Positions 13,389-21,404 of a stretch of 22,343 bases of DNA are shown in pieces. The notes under the pieces were generated by a model that did not search any database, was not told where the DNA came from, and saw only the letters and a program-made list of their open reading frames with translations. Position numbers and translations under genes: made by a program. This DNA comes from CAYSCW01 sp964449165. Lineage in GTDB: Bacteria; Acidobacteriota; Aminicenantia; Aminicenantales; Aminicenantaceae. The stretch is taken from assembly GCA_964449165.1 (NCBI GenBank), contig CAYVAT010000046.1, forward strand, positions 1-22,343. Direction: 5' to 3'. The stretch's first letter is position 1. Each line of letters starts with the position of its first letter.

Positions 13389-15964
13389 AAAATAAACAGA
13401 TCCGCCCCTCAAAGATCGGCTACTGGCTCCTTTGCCGGTTTCTGGGCAAGAGCGACCATTATACCCTAATTGGTGATTTCGAGGAACTCTATGCGGAGAT
13501 GGCCATGGAGAAGGGCATTTTTTTCGCATTTATCTGGTATTGGGGCCAGATATTAAAGTCCCTCCCCACTTTTATCTCAAATTCAATATACTGGAGCGGT
13601 CAAATGATCAAAAACTATTTAAAAATTGTTTTAAGAAACATCAGGAGGCACAAAGGCTATTCCTTTATCAACATCACAGGTCTGGCAATCGGTATGGCCT
13701 GCTGCTTGCTGATTACCATCTGGGTCCTGGATGAATTGAGCTATGATAAATTCCACGAAAATTCAGCCAATCTTTACCGGGTTGAGGAGAATCAGGATTA
13801 CTCCGGCCGGAACTACCATGTTTATGTCACACCTTACCCCCTTGCTCCGGCTTTGAAAGCCGAAATACCAGAAATCGTCAATGCCACCCGGTATTTCTGG
13901 ACCGGTGGGCTACTATTCCGTTATAAAGATAAAGCATTCTTTGAAGACGATATTAGGGCTGTGGACCCTTCATTTCTTAATATGTTCAGCTATCCTCTGA
14001 TAAAGGGAGATAAGAATACAGCCCTGGATTCGCCATACTCGCTGGTCATAAACGGAGAAATCGCAGAAAAGTATTTTGGTGAGGAAGATCCGTTGGGCAA
14101 AGTCATTTCTGTTAATAACGAATATGATTTTACAGTGACAGGACTGATGAAAAACGTCCCTCACAATTCCCACCTCCAGTTCAGTATGCTTATTCCCTAC
14201 GAGTTCATGAAAGATACAGGGAAAACCCGTGAAACAGATTTTGGATCCAACTCCATCTTCACCTTTATCCAGCTTGATGAGAAGGCCTCTGTCGACCAGG
14301 TCAACAAAAAGATCCACGGCTTTATCCGCGATCGACATCCTGAAAGCGTTACAACCCTGATGCTCATGCCCTACACCCGGCTTCATCTTCATCAATACTT
14401 CGGATGGGAATCAAGCGGAGATGCCATCCAGTATGTGTATATCTTCTCTATCATCGCCCTTTTTGTTCTGTTGATCGCCTGTATCAACTTCATGAACCTC
14501 TCTACAGCCCGCTCAGCAAACCGGGCCAAAGAAGTCGGATTAAGGAAGGTTGTCGGGGCCCTGAAAGGCCATCTCATCAGGCAGTTTTACGGCGAGTCGG
14601 TTCTTTTTGCCCTCATCGCCCTGATCCTTGCCGTGGGAATCGTCACTCTCCTGCTTCCTGTCTTCAGCTCTTTGGCCGACAAACCACTCTCCTGGAATGT
14701 CACCGGCATAGGGATGATCCTGGCCGGTTTAGCGGTTATAACACTCTTTACAGGACTTGTCGCGGGAAGCTATCCAGCTTTATTTCTCTCCGCTTTTCAA
14801 CCGGTAAGGGTTCTCAGGGGAAGAATCAAATCCGGTGCAGCGAGTTCCCAGTTTAGAAAAATTCTGGTTGTTATCCAGTTCTCTCTCTCGATCCTGCTGA
14901 TCATTGGCACAACCGTTGTCTATAAGCAAATGAATTACATGAAGAACAGAAGGCTGGGCTGGGACAAGGAACATCTTGTCTATATTTCTCTGAGATCGGA
15001 GTTGCAGAAGTCCTATCCTACCCTGAAATCAGAGCTGGCCAAAGACTCCAGGATCTTGGGAGTCACCGGCACATGGATGCTGCCCTCATACTTAGGAAGC
15101 AACGCCGGGGGAGCGGATTGGGAAGGCAAAGACCCTAACCAGGAGGTCTTGATCGGTATCAATCCTGTTGATTTTGACTTCATAGAAACTTTAGGAATCG
15201 AAATGGCTGATGGGCGAAGTTTTTCCAGGGAATACTCCTCTGACCTCTCCAACACATTCATCGTCAACGAAGAGGTGGCTAAACTCATGGGCAAAGAATC
15301 CGTGATCGGAGAGAGATTCTCCTTTGTGGGCGTCGATGGAACGATCGTCGGGGTCATGAAAAACTTCCATTATCAACCTGTGCGGGAAAAAATCGAGCCC
15401 CTGGCCATTATCGTGGATCCAGAACGAATCAATTATGTTCTGATCCGAATACCTCCGGAAAATATACCTGTCTCTCTAAAACTGATCGAAAACACCTGGA
15501 ACCGTGTCATCCCCAACTATCCTTTTGAGTATCACTTTCTCAACCAAATATTCGACAGCATGTACAGAGCTGAAGCGAAGATCGGTACGCTGCTGAAATA
15601 CTTTGCGATCCTGGCTGTATTCATCGCCTGTCTCGGGCTGTTCGGTCTGGCTTCCTTCACCGCTGAACAACGGACCAAGGAGATAGGCATCCGCAAAGTC
15701 CTCGGAGCCAACGTCTCCCAGGTCACTCTGCTTCTATGCAGGGAATTTTTCCTGCTGGTGCTGCTTGCTAACATCATTGCCTGGCCTTCAGCCTATTTCA
15801 TCATGAAACACTGGCTGCAGAGCTATGCCTACCGGACCAGCCTTGGATTCTTCATTTTCATCGCTGCCATGGCAGCCGCACTCCTGGTTGCCCTCCTGTC
15901 GGTGAGCTTCCAGGCTGTCAAAGCGGCCCTATCCCACCCGGCGGATTCACTCAGGTACGAATAG
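13385..15964 (+). CDS. MacB/FtsX-like ABC permease with N-terminal prefix domain (cassette 2)
   Basis: An 859-residue relative of the 6876 permease with the same order. The prefix domain is at about 1-75 (DHYTLIGDFEELYAEMAMEK and YWGQILKSLPTFISNSIYWS). MIKNYLKIVLRNIRRHKGYS leads to the first membrane helix and the first periplasmic domain. FtsX core 1 (YVYIFSIIALFVLLIACINF, RSANRAKEVGLRKVVGALKG), periplasmic domain 2 and FtsX core 2 (FTAEQRTKEIGIRKVLGANV) follow, ending in HPADSLRYE. I place the start at 13385, not 13340, because it gives the ATGA overlap seen in cassette 3 and matches the prefix start of its relatives. No ATPase gene accompanies it. Export or envelope remodelling is the likely role; the substrate is unknown. 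Confidence 0.88.
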   Translation: MKNKQIRPSKIGYWLLCRFLGKSDHYTLIGDFEELYAEMAMEKGIFFAFIWYWGQILKSLPTFISNSIYWSGQMIKNYLKIVLRNIRRHKGYSFINITGLAIGMACCLLITIWVLDELSYDKFHENSANLYRVEENQDYSGRNYHVYVTPYPLAPALKAEIPEIVNATRYFWTGGLLFRYKDKAFFEDDIRAVDPSFLNMFSYPLIKGDKNTALDSPYSLVINGEIAEKYFGEEDPLGKVISVNNEYDFTVTGLMKNVPHNSHLQFSMLIPYEFMKDTGKTRETDFGSNSIFTFIQLDEKASVDQVNKKIHGFIRDRHPESVTTLMLMPYTRLHLHQYFGWESSGDAIQYVYIFSIIALFVLLIACINFMNLSTARSANRAKEVGLRKVVGALKGHLIRQFYGESVLFALIALILAVGIVTLLLPVFSSLADKPLSWNVTGIGMILAGLAVITLFTGLVAGSYPALFLSAFQPVRVLRGRIKSGAASSQFRKILVVIQFSLSILLIIGTTVVYKQMNYMKNRRLGWDKEHLVYISLRSELQKSYPTLKSELAKDSRILGVTGTWMLPSYLGSNAGGADWEGKDPNQEVLIGINPVDFDFIETLGIEMADGRSFSREYSSDLSNTFIVNEEVAKLMGKESVIGERFSFVGVDGTIVGVMKNFHYQPVREKIEPLAIIVDPERINYVLIRIPPENIPVSLKLIENTWNRVIPNYPFEYHFLNQIFDSMYRAEAKIGTLLKYFAILAVFIACLGLFGLASFTAEQRTKEIGIRKVLGANVSQVTLLLCREFFLLVLLANIIAWPSAYFIMKHWLQSYAYRTSLGFFIFIAAMAAALLVALLSVSFQAVKAALSHPADSLRYE

Positions 15965-15983
15965 ATTTAATCAAGCCAGCAAA

Positions 15984-16008
15984 GCCGAAAACCAATTTCT
16001 TATTCCTC
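15984..16008 (+). repeat. 25-bp repeat, copy a
   Basis: GCCGAAAACCAATTTCTTAT followed by TCCTC is identical to 21180-21204. Here it follows the permease stop by 19 bases. At 21180 it sits about 20 bases before a permease-tail remnant. A TATTCCTC...GAGGAATA stem (16001-16026, 10-nt loop) overlaps it but has no U-tract. Confidence 0.6.
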
Positions 16009-16068
16009 AATGGCTCTCGAGGAATAGGAGTCGTTGACCTCATCGTTTTAGATATTATAAACTTATTT

Positions 16069-16168
16069 NNNNNNNNNNNNNNNNNNNNNNNNNNNNNNNN
16101 NNNNNNNNNNNNNNNNNNNNNNNNNNNNNNNNNNNNNNNNNNNNNNNNNNNNNNNNNNNNNNNNNNNN
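16069..16168. other. Assembly gap (100 N)
   Basis: Exactly 100 N. The 55 bases before it (16014-16068) are identical to the 55 bases after it (16169-16223). This is the signature of two contigs sharing a k=55 end overlap that a scaffolder padded with Ns. The real sequence probably runs on with a single copy of the 55 bases. Confidence 0.9.
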
Positions 16169-16188
16169 CTCTCGAGGAATAGGAGTCG

Positions 16189-16216
16189 TTGACCTCATCG
16201 TTTTAGATATTATAAA
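16189..16216 (+). promoter_or_regulatory. Sigma70-like promoter in repeat copy 4
   Basis: TTGACC (16189-16194), a 16-bp spacer and TATAAA (16211-16216). TGTCAGTGGATGAAA at 16229 lies at the same +40 offset from TTGACC as in copy 1. The repeat is truncated at about 16243. The start codon of the methyltransferase gene follows at 16271, so this looks like its promoter. The same boxes are duplicated left of the gap at 16034-16061. Confidence 0.6.
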
Positions 16217-16243
16217 CTTATTTTAGAATGTCAGTGGATGAAA
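16189..16243 (+). repeat. Dispersed IS-end repeat, copy 4 (left half of core only)
   Basis: The first ~55 bp of the 107-bp core are collinear with copies 1-3 (TTGACC, TTTAGAT, CTTATTT, TGTCAGTGGATGAAA). The part with the palindrome and GGAAATTCCTAT is missing, replaced by CTTCATTGACTTTAATAAGAGG leading to a gene start. Confidence 0.6.
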
Positions 16244-16270
16244 CTTCATTGACTTTAATAAGAGGAAAAA

Positions 16271-16864
16271 ATGTCACTAATACCCGCTTTTGAAATAGGG
16301 CTTTGGAATGCCTGGATCCTCCAGGTCCTCTTTTACCCGTCCATGTTCATCCCGGATTTTTTTCTCGGCAAAGAAGGAAAGAAAAAATCGAAGAGGATGA
16401 ACCAATTTCCGCCCTTCAAAAAGGCCGAGAAGATGTTGGCCCTCTCCACTCACGCCATTATCATGCCTGTCGTTTTTGTCTGCTCCATTTTTCTCCCCCT
16501 CAAGATAGGTACAGCCTGGCTTTACGGGGGCCTTGCCGTTTTTACCGCTGCTCTGGTTATTTTCATCACGGCTCTTTTCAGTATCACTTCTGCTCCGGCT
16601 GATCGCCCCATTACCGAGGGTGTGTACAAAATCTCCCGGCATCCCATGTATTTCAGCGGTTTCCTGATGTTTGTCGGCGTGGGGATATCCTGTGCTTCTT
16701 GGATCATTTTGTTGCTTGCTCTGATTTGGATCGTGTCTTGGAGAATTGTGGTCCCCGCCGAAGAACGATTCCTGATTGAAAAGTATGGAGATGCCTATCG
16801 CGGTTATATGAACAGGACTCCCCGCTGGATAGGAATTCCCAAATCTTCTATCTCTACTTCTTGA
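16271..16864 (+). CDS. Membrane methyltransferase, isoprenylcysteine carboxyl methyltransferase-like
   Basis: A 197-residue integral membrane protein with about four to five helices (roughly 8-30, 58-75, 80-104, 126-160). The C-terminal signature of the ICMT/PEMT-like methyltransferases is present: GVYKISRHPMY (117-127), followed by a hairpin helix pair and VPAEERFLIEKYGDAYRGYM (161-180), ending with TPRW. In this family the RHP and EER..YG..Y residues bind S-adenosylmethionine. The methyl acceptor in bacteria is uncertain (lipid, quinone precursor or small molecule). AAGAGG lies 6-8 bases before the ATG, and a promoter from repeat copy 4 lies about 55 bases upstream. The gene appears monocistronic. 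Confidence 0.8.
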   Translation: MSLIPAFEIGLWNAWILQVLFYPSMFIPDFFLGKEGKKKSKRMNQFPPFKKAEKMLALSTHAIIMPVVFVCSIFLPLKIGTAWLYGGLAVFTAALVIFITALFSITSAPADRPITEGVYKISRHPMYFSGFLMFVGVGISCASWIILLLALIWIVSWRIVVPAEERFLIEKYGDAYRGYMNRTPRWIGIPKSSISTS

Positions 16865-17144
16865 AATCTTTTAACTGCTTTTTAACTTTTATGATTTGAT
16901 CGTTGTACGTTTAATAATAAGGTCGACATGGCTCCATCTGTTTATCAGAGCTTCTTTACTTCGTTGTCCAGCCCTTTCATTTCCCCGCGGATCAGGATTA
17001 AGGGCATCAAGCCAGCTATTTTATTTTCATCCATTTGCCGTTTTTGTAATCCTGAATCTCACAGCTGTATTTCTTGGCAAATTTATAATCGTCTTCTTTT
17101 GTCAGAAAATAAAAGACAAGTAGTTCCTTTTTGTTTTGCGCTGC
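16865..17144. other. Intergenic with doubtful minus-strand coding remnants
   Basis: On the minus strand, 17141-17016 reads NKKELLVFYFLTKEDDYKFA and KKYSCEIQDYKNGKWMKIK then stop. An overlapping frame, ATG at 17034 to stop at 16945, reads MDENKIAGLMPLILIRGEMK and GLDNEVKKL. The two could be halves of one frameshifted gene end. The amino-acid make-up looks protein-like but I do not recognise a family. Confidence 0.3.
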
Positions 17145-17252
17145 ACAGGCTTCAGCGTCCACGGCAAGGTCAGCTTCCAGGTCGAACGGCCTCCTCCTCA
17201 AAGGGTCCAACAGGATCTCCTGATGGCAGCCGAGGAGAGGGAGGAATATTTC
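17145..17252 (+). pseudogene. IS91-like transposase remnant with internal deletion
   Basis: The frame reads TGFSVHGKVSFQ, then VERPPPQRVQQDLLMAAEER, then EEYF. The first block resembles the SGFSVHxxVR segment of the Y2 transposase (compare the fragment at 2-149). The second is its C-terminal tail (compare 12608-12742). Most of the protein between the two blocks is missing, so a deletion has joined middle to tail. The frame then runs on to a stop at 17271 without the usual terminator. The dispersed repeat is not recognisable after it. Confidence 0.5.
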
Positions 17253-17311
17253 ACCTTAATAGACATAAAATAGATTTGTGGATATCTAGCTTGGATGCTT
17301 TATTAAGTTAG

Positions 17312-18397
17312 CTATTCTTTTGAAACCCGAGCGTTCATGATTAAGGAGACCAGTTTTATAGTAGCATCTCCGGGGTCTTCAAAATGCTTATCGGTGTCAT
17401 ATCGGTAAATGTAGACAAGTTTTAGTTCCGGGATGACAGCAAGAGTGTGGATACCGATTCCTGTATGGTAGAAAGCGTCATGTCCGCCAAAAAGCTGTGC
17501 AAACGCCCCTTTCGGTTTTACTACATTCCACATGTAGCCGTACCCTACTCCCATTTCCTCACTGACGGTGGAATAAGACTGTGTGCTTTCGTCAATCCAT
17601 TCCTGGGGAATGATCTGCCGCCCCTTCCAATTCCCTTTTCTCAGGTAAAGAAGGCCGAAACGGGCCATATCCCTAGCTGACATCCGAAAACCATAAGCAG
17701 GGTGCATAGATTTGTTTTTCTCATAAAAATATTGGCAGTTTTCCACACTGAAATCCTCCATGCCTATAGGATCGGCGATTTCCTTTTTAAATGCTTCGAA
17801 GATCTTAGCACCGGTTTCCTGCTCAAATATTGTACCCAGCACATTAAAGTCCCAGTTATTGTAATAATAGAACGTGTTTGGAGGATGGCTGCCTCTGAGT
17901 GGGCGGGTATCGATCATGACCTGTGCTTCCGCCGCGGCCTCATGGTATACGCCTGACCGAGATTTGAGGAGATCTCGAACGGTGGCCTTTTTCTCTTCTT
18001 TGCTCAATAAGGGAGGGATGTCGTCTATGTTCAGTTCTTCCAGAGTCGCATCAAGGTTGATCTTTCCTCGGTTTCTGTAGATGCCATACAGCGCGCTTAA
18101 AAAAGGTTTTCGTATAGAATGACAATTGTAATTTTTATCCACATTGCCCCAAGAAATGAATACTTTTCCGTCATAGAGCATCATGACGGCAGCTGAATTG
18201 ATCTTTTCCGCGAAGGCCTTGGCTTCTTCAAGTTTTGCTGAAGACCATCCAACTTCTTCCGGGACAACATATTCAAGACTTTCATCAATTTCTTGAACCT
18301 TGGCATTTCTATTCCAGCTTAACGTAAAAATAATGCATATAAGACAGAGAAGAAGCCCGCATCCTATTGATAAAGTCATGTTTTTTTGCTTGGACAT
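17312..18397 (-). CDS. Serine hydrolase, class C beta-lactamase-like fold
   Basis: A 361-residue penicillin-binding-protein/beta-lactamase-like hydrolase (PF00144 type). An N-terminal membrane helix or signal sequence covers 8-28. The active-site SxxK is Ser94-Ile-Arg-Lys97 in CHSIRKPFLSALYG. The second motif is YYNNWDFN (Tyr179, Asn181), and the third is HTG at 311-313 in FYHTGIGIHTLAV. SRSGVYHEA (147-155) is a typical loop. The family is dominated by esterases and peptidases, so antibiotic resistance should not be assumed. AGAGG lies about 9 bases before the ATG at 18397. It probably faces the periplasm, tethered by its N-terminus. It is transcribed alone, divergent from the lipoprotein gene at 18679, with AT-rich sequence between. 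Confidence 0.85.
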   Translation of the reverse strand: MSKQKNMTLSIGCGLLLCLICIIFTLSWNRNAKVQEIDESLEYVVPEEVGWSSAKLEEAKAFAEKINSAAVMMLYDGKVFISWGNVDKNYNCHSIRKPFLSALYGIYRNRGKINLDATLEELNIDDIPPLLSKEEKKATVRDLLKSRSGVYHEAAAEAQVMIDTRPLRGSHPPNTFYYYNNWDFNVLGTIFEQETGAKIFEAFKKEIADPIGMEDFSVENCQYFYEKNKSMHPAYGFRMSARDMARFGLLYLRKGNWKGRQIIPQEWIDESTQSYSTVSEEMGVGYGYMWNVVKPKGAFAQLFGGHDAFYHTGIGIHTLAVIPELKLVYIYRYDTDKHFEDPGDATIKLVSLIMNARVSKE

Positions 18398-18678
18398 AGG
18401 TCTTATCCTCTCTTCATAAAATTAAAACCTTTTATAATATGTTTTTATAATTTTTATACGATTTCTTGCAGAAGAAGTTTAATGAAAGTAAAGAGATTGA
18501 GCGCAACGAAAGATTCCTCTTTCTGGAAGGACACTGATCCTGCAATTTACTCCCAACAAAAAAATTAAACAATGTAGTTGTTATCGAACTAGAATTTTAA
18601 TAATAATATATCAAAAATAAATATGACACTAAGAATCGAATTTTTTGTTATTACTTACATACAGAAGGAGGTTCTGTC

Positions 18679-19065
18679 ATGAAAAGCAAAGTGTTGTTAT
18701 TGACAATCACTTTGGGTATGGGATTATTAATGAACAGCGGCTGTGCATTCCTCGTAGGAGGTGCTGCCGGGGCAGGTACAGTTTCCTACCTCAAGGGGGA
18801 ATTAAAATCAGATGAAGAGGTTTCTCTTGACAGGCTATGGAGCGCAACCCAGACAGCCATAGAAGATATGGGATTTACCGTTAAGACAAAGGAAAAAGAT
18901 TCCCTTTCAGCTAAGCTTGCCGCACTTACTGCTGATAACAAGAATATCGATATAACTCTTAAAAGAAAAGGCGACAATCTGACTGAAATAGCGATTAGAG
19001 TTGGCAGGTTCGGAAATGAATCGGTGTCGCTGCATATCCTTGAAGAGATCAAGAAGCATTTCTGA
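18679..19065 (+). CDS. DUF3568-like small lipoprotein
   Basis: A 128-residue protein. The signal peptide MKSKVLLLTITLGMGLLMNS ends at a lipobox-like NSGC (Cys22). A short glycine-rich segment follows (LVGGAAGAGTVSYLKGELKS, 25-44), then a compact alpha/beta domain with ATQTAIEDMGFTVKTKEKDS (about 56-75) and TEIAIRVGRFGNESVSLHIL (102-121). The pattern GAAGAGTxxYxKGEL and the repeated LWxATxxAIxDMGF suit DUF3568, whose function is unknown. It is likely a periplasmic lipid-anchored protein. AGGAGG lies 7 bases before the ATG. It appears to be a single-gene unit. Confidence 0.75.
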   Translation: MKSKVLLLTITLGMGLLMNSGCAFLVGGAAGAGTVSYLKGELKSDEEVSLDRLWSATQTAIEDMGFTVKTKEKDSLSAKLAALTADNKNIDITLKRKGDNLTEIAIRVGRFGNESVSLHILEEIKKHF

Positions 19066-19573
19066 TACTTAAAATTGGCTTAGGCTTTTCCGCGTATATA
19101 CCATACTCGCTAAAGTCATCAATAATTACCTTTGTGGCCTTATATTAGATGTTTTAATTGTTGCCAATTTAATCGATAGCAATATTGTTACTATGGTAAA
19201 AGCTAAGCTATTTGGATTTCATGTAGAAGAAGTCAGGAAGAGGCTGGCTGGATTGAGGTAGTAATAATCCCTCGCCTTAAATAATATGGATAGAGAAAAT
19301 CTGGAAGGACAGAATCTTGGCTATTCTCTTTCATAAAGTTTATGTGGGAAATATTTATTTCTGTTCGATTAAGAACATTAACTGTTAATAAATTATACAT
19401 TTATGTTTCATAGTGTTAGAAAACCCCAAGAAGATGAAATTGGCATGTTTATGGCTGATAAAAATAAGGAATGCTGGGTAAAAGGAATCATTTGGAGGGA
19501 AACGAAGAGAAAATCGCTGTAGTGCGCTGGAAGTCTGCTTGATATGAAAAAAGAGTTAAAAAGGAGAACGATC
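19066..19573 (+). other. Intergenic, one uncertain coding remnant
   Basis: From 19091 to 19261 a frame without a good start reads RVYTILAKVINNYLCGLILD, then VLIVANLIDSNIVTMVKAKL, then FGFHVEEVRKRLAGLR and stop. It has a hydrophobic segment and a basic tail, but I do not recognise it. It could be a gene end cut off from its start. Nothing else is evident up to 19573. Confidence 0.25.
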
Positions 19574-19884
19574 ATGAAATTTAAAAAAGCAAGTATGGTA
19601 TGCCCGATTATTCTTTTGTTCACATCCATCACCTGATTTGGAAACATTGGGAAAAGGATGAAATGGGGCGAACACTCAGTTCCCTCTATCTCGATTATCG
19701 GAAGGCTGGCAACATCCTGATACCTTACTCCCGTATAAACAAAGGCCCACTGCGCGATAATCCAGAGGGAATCATTAAAGAAGAGGTACTTGAAGTGAAA
19801 ATGAATGTGCCGTTTAACGACTCCCTCTTTAAAAAACCCGTTGTAAAGGAAAAGGAGATGGAGCCGAAGGAGGCCAAAAAATAA
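19574..19884 (+). pseudogene. Exported-protein gene with a large internal deletion
   Basis: AAAAAGGAG precedes the ATG at 19574, which starts a signal peptide, MKFKKASMVCPIILLFTSIT, then TGA at 19634. In another frame from about 19640 follows GRTLSSLYLDYRKAGNILIP, then INKGPLRDNPEGIIKEEVLE and VKMNVPFNDSLFKKP, ending at 19884. That C-terminus (DYRKxxxIxIPYxxxxxG...EVxxNVPxxDSLF) resembles exported proteins of the outer-membrane lipoprotein-sorting type, whose body should be about 200 residues longer. The likeliest history is a single out-of-frame deletion that removed the middle of the gene. A start at 19600 in the second frame has no RBS and no signal peptide, so I do not think it is a real gene. 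Confidence 0.6.
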
Positions 19885-19988
19885 GTCGTTTAGTCTGCTT
19901 TTTCATAGTGATTGAATCGATTAAAGTTTAATGCTCGTTATGATCTATTGTAAACTTCTTTGGCGACATAATTTCCTAAAAGGTGACA

Positions 19989-20008
19989 TTGTCTTTACAG
20001 AAAGACAA
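19989..20008. promoter_or_regulatory. 8-4-8 inverted repeat upstream of the LVIVD gene
   Basis: TTGTCTTT-ACAG-AAAGACAA has perfect arms and ends 38 bases before the ATG at 20047. It may be an operator or a leader hairpin. There is no T-run after it, so it is not a standard terminator. Confidence 0.4.
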
Positions 20009-20046
20009 CAAAGGTAAAGCCGGATTATTCCCTTCTGGAGGTAAAT

Positions 20047-21075
20047 ATGAAATCTAAGAAAAATATAATGGTTTTGTTATTAACAACAGTTATAAGCGTC
20101 GGAATTATTATCGCTCATCCTTCCGCCAATAATAAGAAAGTATTCAGCGCTGGCTATCAGTCCTCAGGAACCCCAAAAATCGTTTTTGAAGAAATCGGAC
20201 AGCTCAATGATGGAGGAATGGCTGTAACAGTCCTGGTGGTCGGTAACACTGCCTATGTCTGTGAGTTTGACAAAGGTCTGGAGATACTGGATATCAGCAA
20301 TCCCGCCCAAATCGTAAAGATCACACAGATTGAGGATACGGAACAGTCCCGCGGGATCGAGGTCATGAGCCAAACAGCTTATGTCTCCTGCAATGTAAAC
20401 GGACTGAAGCTTTACGATATCAGTGATTTTTCACAACCCGTTTACCTTGGAGAATACAGCGACCGGGATGGGGACCCCCATCAGTTTCTGGCTGCCGGAG
20501 ACATTGGTTATTTGACAGAATGGCATGGCGGATTTGATATCATTGACCTATCCGATCCACTCAAACCGGTTCGATTGAGTCAGTACAAGGATGATATGAT
20601 GGCGTTTTCTGTTGATATTGTCGGCTCGACGGCCTTTGTCACTGGGTACAAAGCCGGCCTCAAGATCCTGGACATATCCGACACTGAGAATCCGGTTCTT
20701 ATCGGTGAATTCAACAACGGCGGAGAAACCAATGCCCTTCAAGTGAAGGACAGCAAAGCTTACGTCTGCGACAAGCTGCAGGGACTGGAGATTCTGGATG
20801 TATCTGATCCAGCGGATCCTCAGCTTTTGGGCACCTACAATGGAGGAGGAAGCACGGTCGGCGTGCACATAGTCGATCACCTGGCTTTTGTCATAAACTG
20901 GGAACTCGGGCTGGAAGCTGTCGATGTCAGTAACCCTTCCAGTCCGGTTAAAGTAGGTTCTTTTTATGACGGCGGACGACCCAACGGAATTCAGGTGATC
21001 GGAGATTTGATTTTCATAGCAGATGGAACAGACGGATTAGAGATCATTCGGTTTAAGAAAAAGGAGATTCCTTAA
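20047..21075 (+). CDS. Exported LVIVD-repeat beta-propeller protein
   Basis: A 342-residue secreted protein with signal peptide (about 1-25; MVLLLTTVISVGIIIAHPSA at 8-27). The rest is a series of LVIVD repeats (PF08309), each a blade of about 42-46 residues with a strand AYVxxxxxGLxILDISDPxxPxxLG. The cores are GLEILDISNP, GLKLYDISDF, GFDIIDLSDP, GLKILDISDT, GLEILDVSDP, GLEAVDVSNP and a final GLEIIRFKKK, so seven repeats, enough for a closed seven-bladed propeller. The role is probably surface binding or adhesion; no catalytic motif is seen. GGAGG lies 6-8 bases before the ATG. The inverted repeat at 19989 may regulate it. Confidence 0.85.
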   Translation: MKSKKNIMVLLLTTVISVGIIIAHPSANNKKVFSAGYQSSGTPKIVFEEIGQLNDGGMAVTVLVVGNTAYVCEFDKGLEILDISNPAQIVKITQIEDTEQSRGIEVMSQTAYVSCNVNGLKLYDISDFSQPVYLGEYSDRDGDPHQFLAAGDIGYLTEWHGGFDIIDLSDPLKPVRLSQYKDDMMAFSVDIVGSTAFVTGYKAGLKILDISDTENPVLIGEFNNGGETNALQVKDSKAYVCDKLQGLEILDVSDPADPQLLGTYNGGGSTVGVHIVDHLAFVINWELGLEAVDVSNPSSPVKVGSFYDGGRPNGIQVIGDLIFIADGTDGLEIIRFKKKEIP

Positions 21076-21121
21076 CCATCAAAGAATTAAAACACCAAGA
21101 ATTGAAATAAGAGAAGATACA

Positions 21122-21274
21122 ATGATGAAAAAAAGGTATTTACTCATTTTACTGTGGGATTTGTGGACTGAGGAGCAAGGCCGAAAACCAATTTCTTATT
21201 CCTCTCGAATTATCGCTCGGCGGTCGATTCCCTGCGATATGAATAGATCGATTTTCGGGCGAGATATTTTATAG
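21122..21274 (+). pseudogene. Chimeric leader ORF containing a 25-bp repeat and permease tail
   Basis: ATGATGAAAAAAAGG begins a signal-peptide-like start (MMKKRYLLILLWDLW), but the frame then enters the 25-bp repeat (21180-21204) and stops at 21274 without a domain. In another frame, 21226-21246 reads DSLRYE and stop, the exact ending of the permeases at 6876 and 13385. The stretch looks like a deletion joint between a lost exported-protein gene and the last codons of a lost permease. Confidence 0.5.
21180..21204 (+). repeat. 25-bp repeat, copy b
   Basis: Identical to 15984-16008 over 25 bp. The surrounding order differs: here the permease-tail codons follow the repeat, whereas at 15984 they precede it. 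Confidence 0.6.
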
Positions 21275-21367
21275 GGGACCAGCCATCGTCACTTTTAAAC
21301 ATTATTGACGAAAAAATTCCTATTCAAAAAATATCTTTGCAACTTCTTTTTAAAAATCGCGTATATA

Positions 21368-21386
21368 TATTTGTAAAACACAAATA
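21368..21386. promoter_or_regulatory. 7-5-7 palindrome before PadR gene 3
   Basis: TATTTGT-AAAAC-ACAAATA has the same geometry as the palindrome before PadR gene 2 but a different sequence. It ends 18 bases before the ATG at 21405, and the GCGTAT just upstream is also shared. A partial AAAAAATTCCTATTC (21310-21324) resembles the repeat end. Confidence 0.5.
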
Positions 21387-21404
21387 AATGGAAACTCAAA
21401 AGAG

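Noticed and set aside
18482..18568. Small plus-strand frame upstream of the lipoprotein
   Set aside because: 28 codons, no RBS and no family-like sequence.
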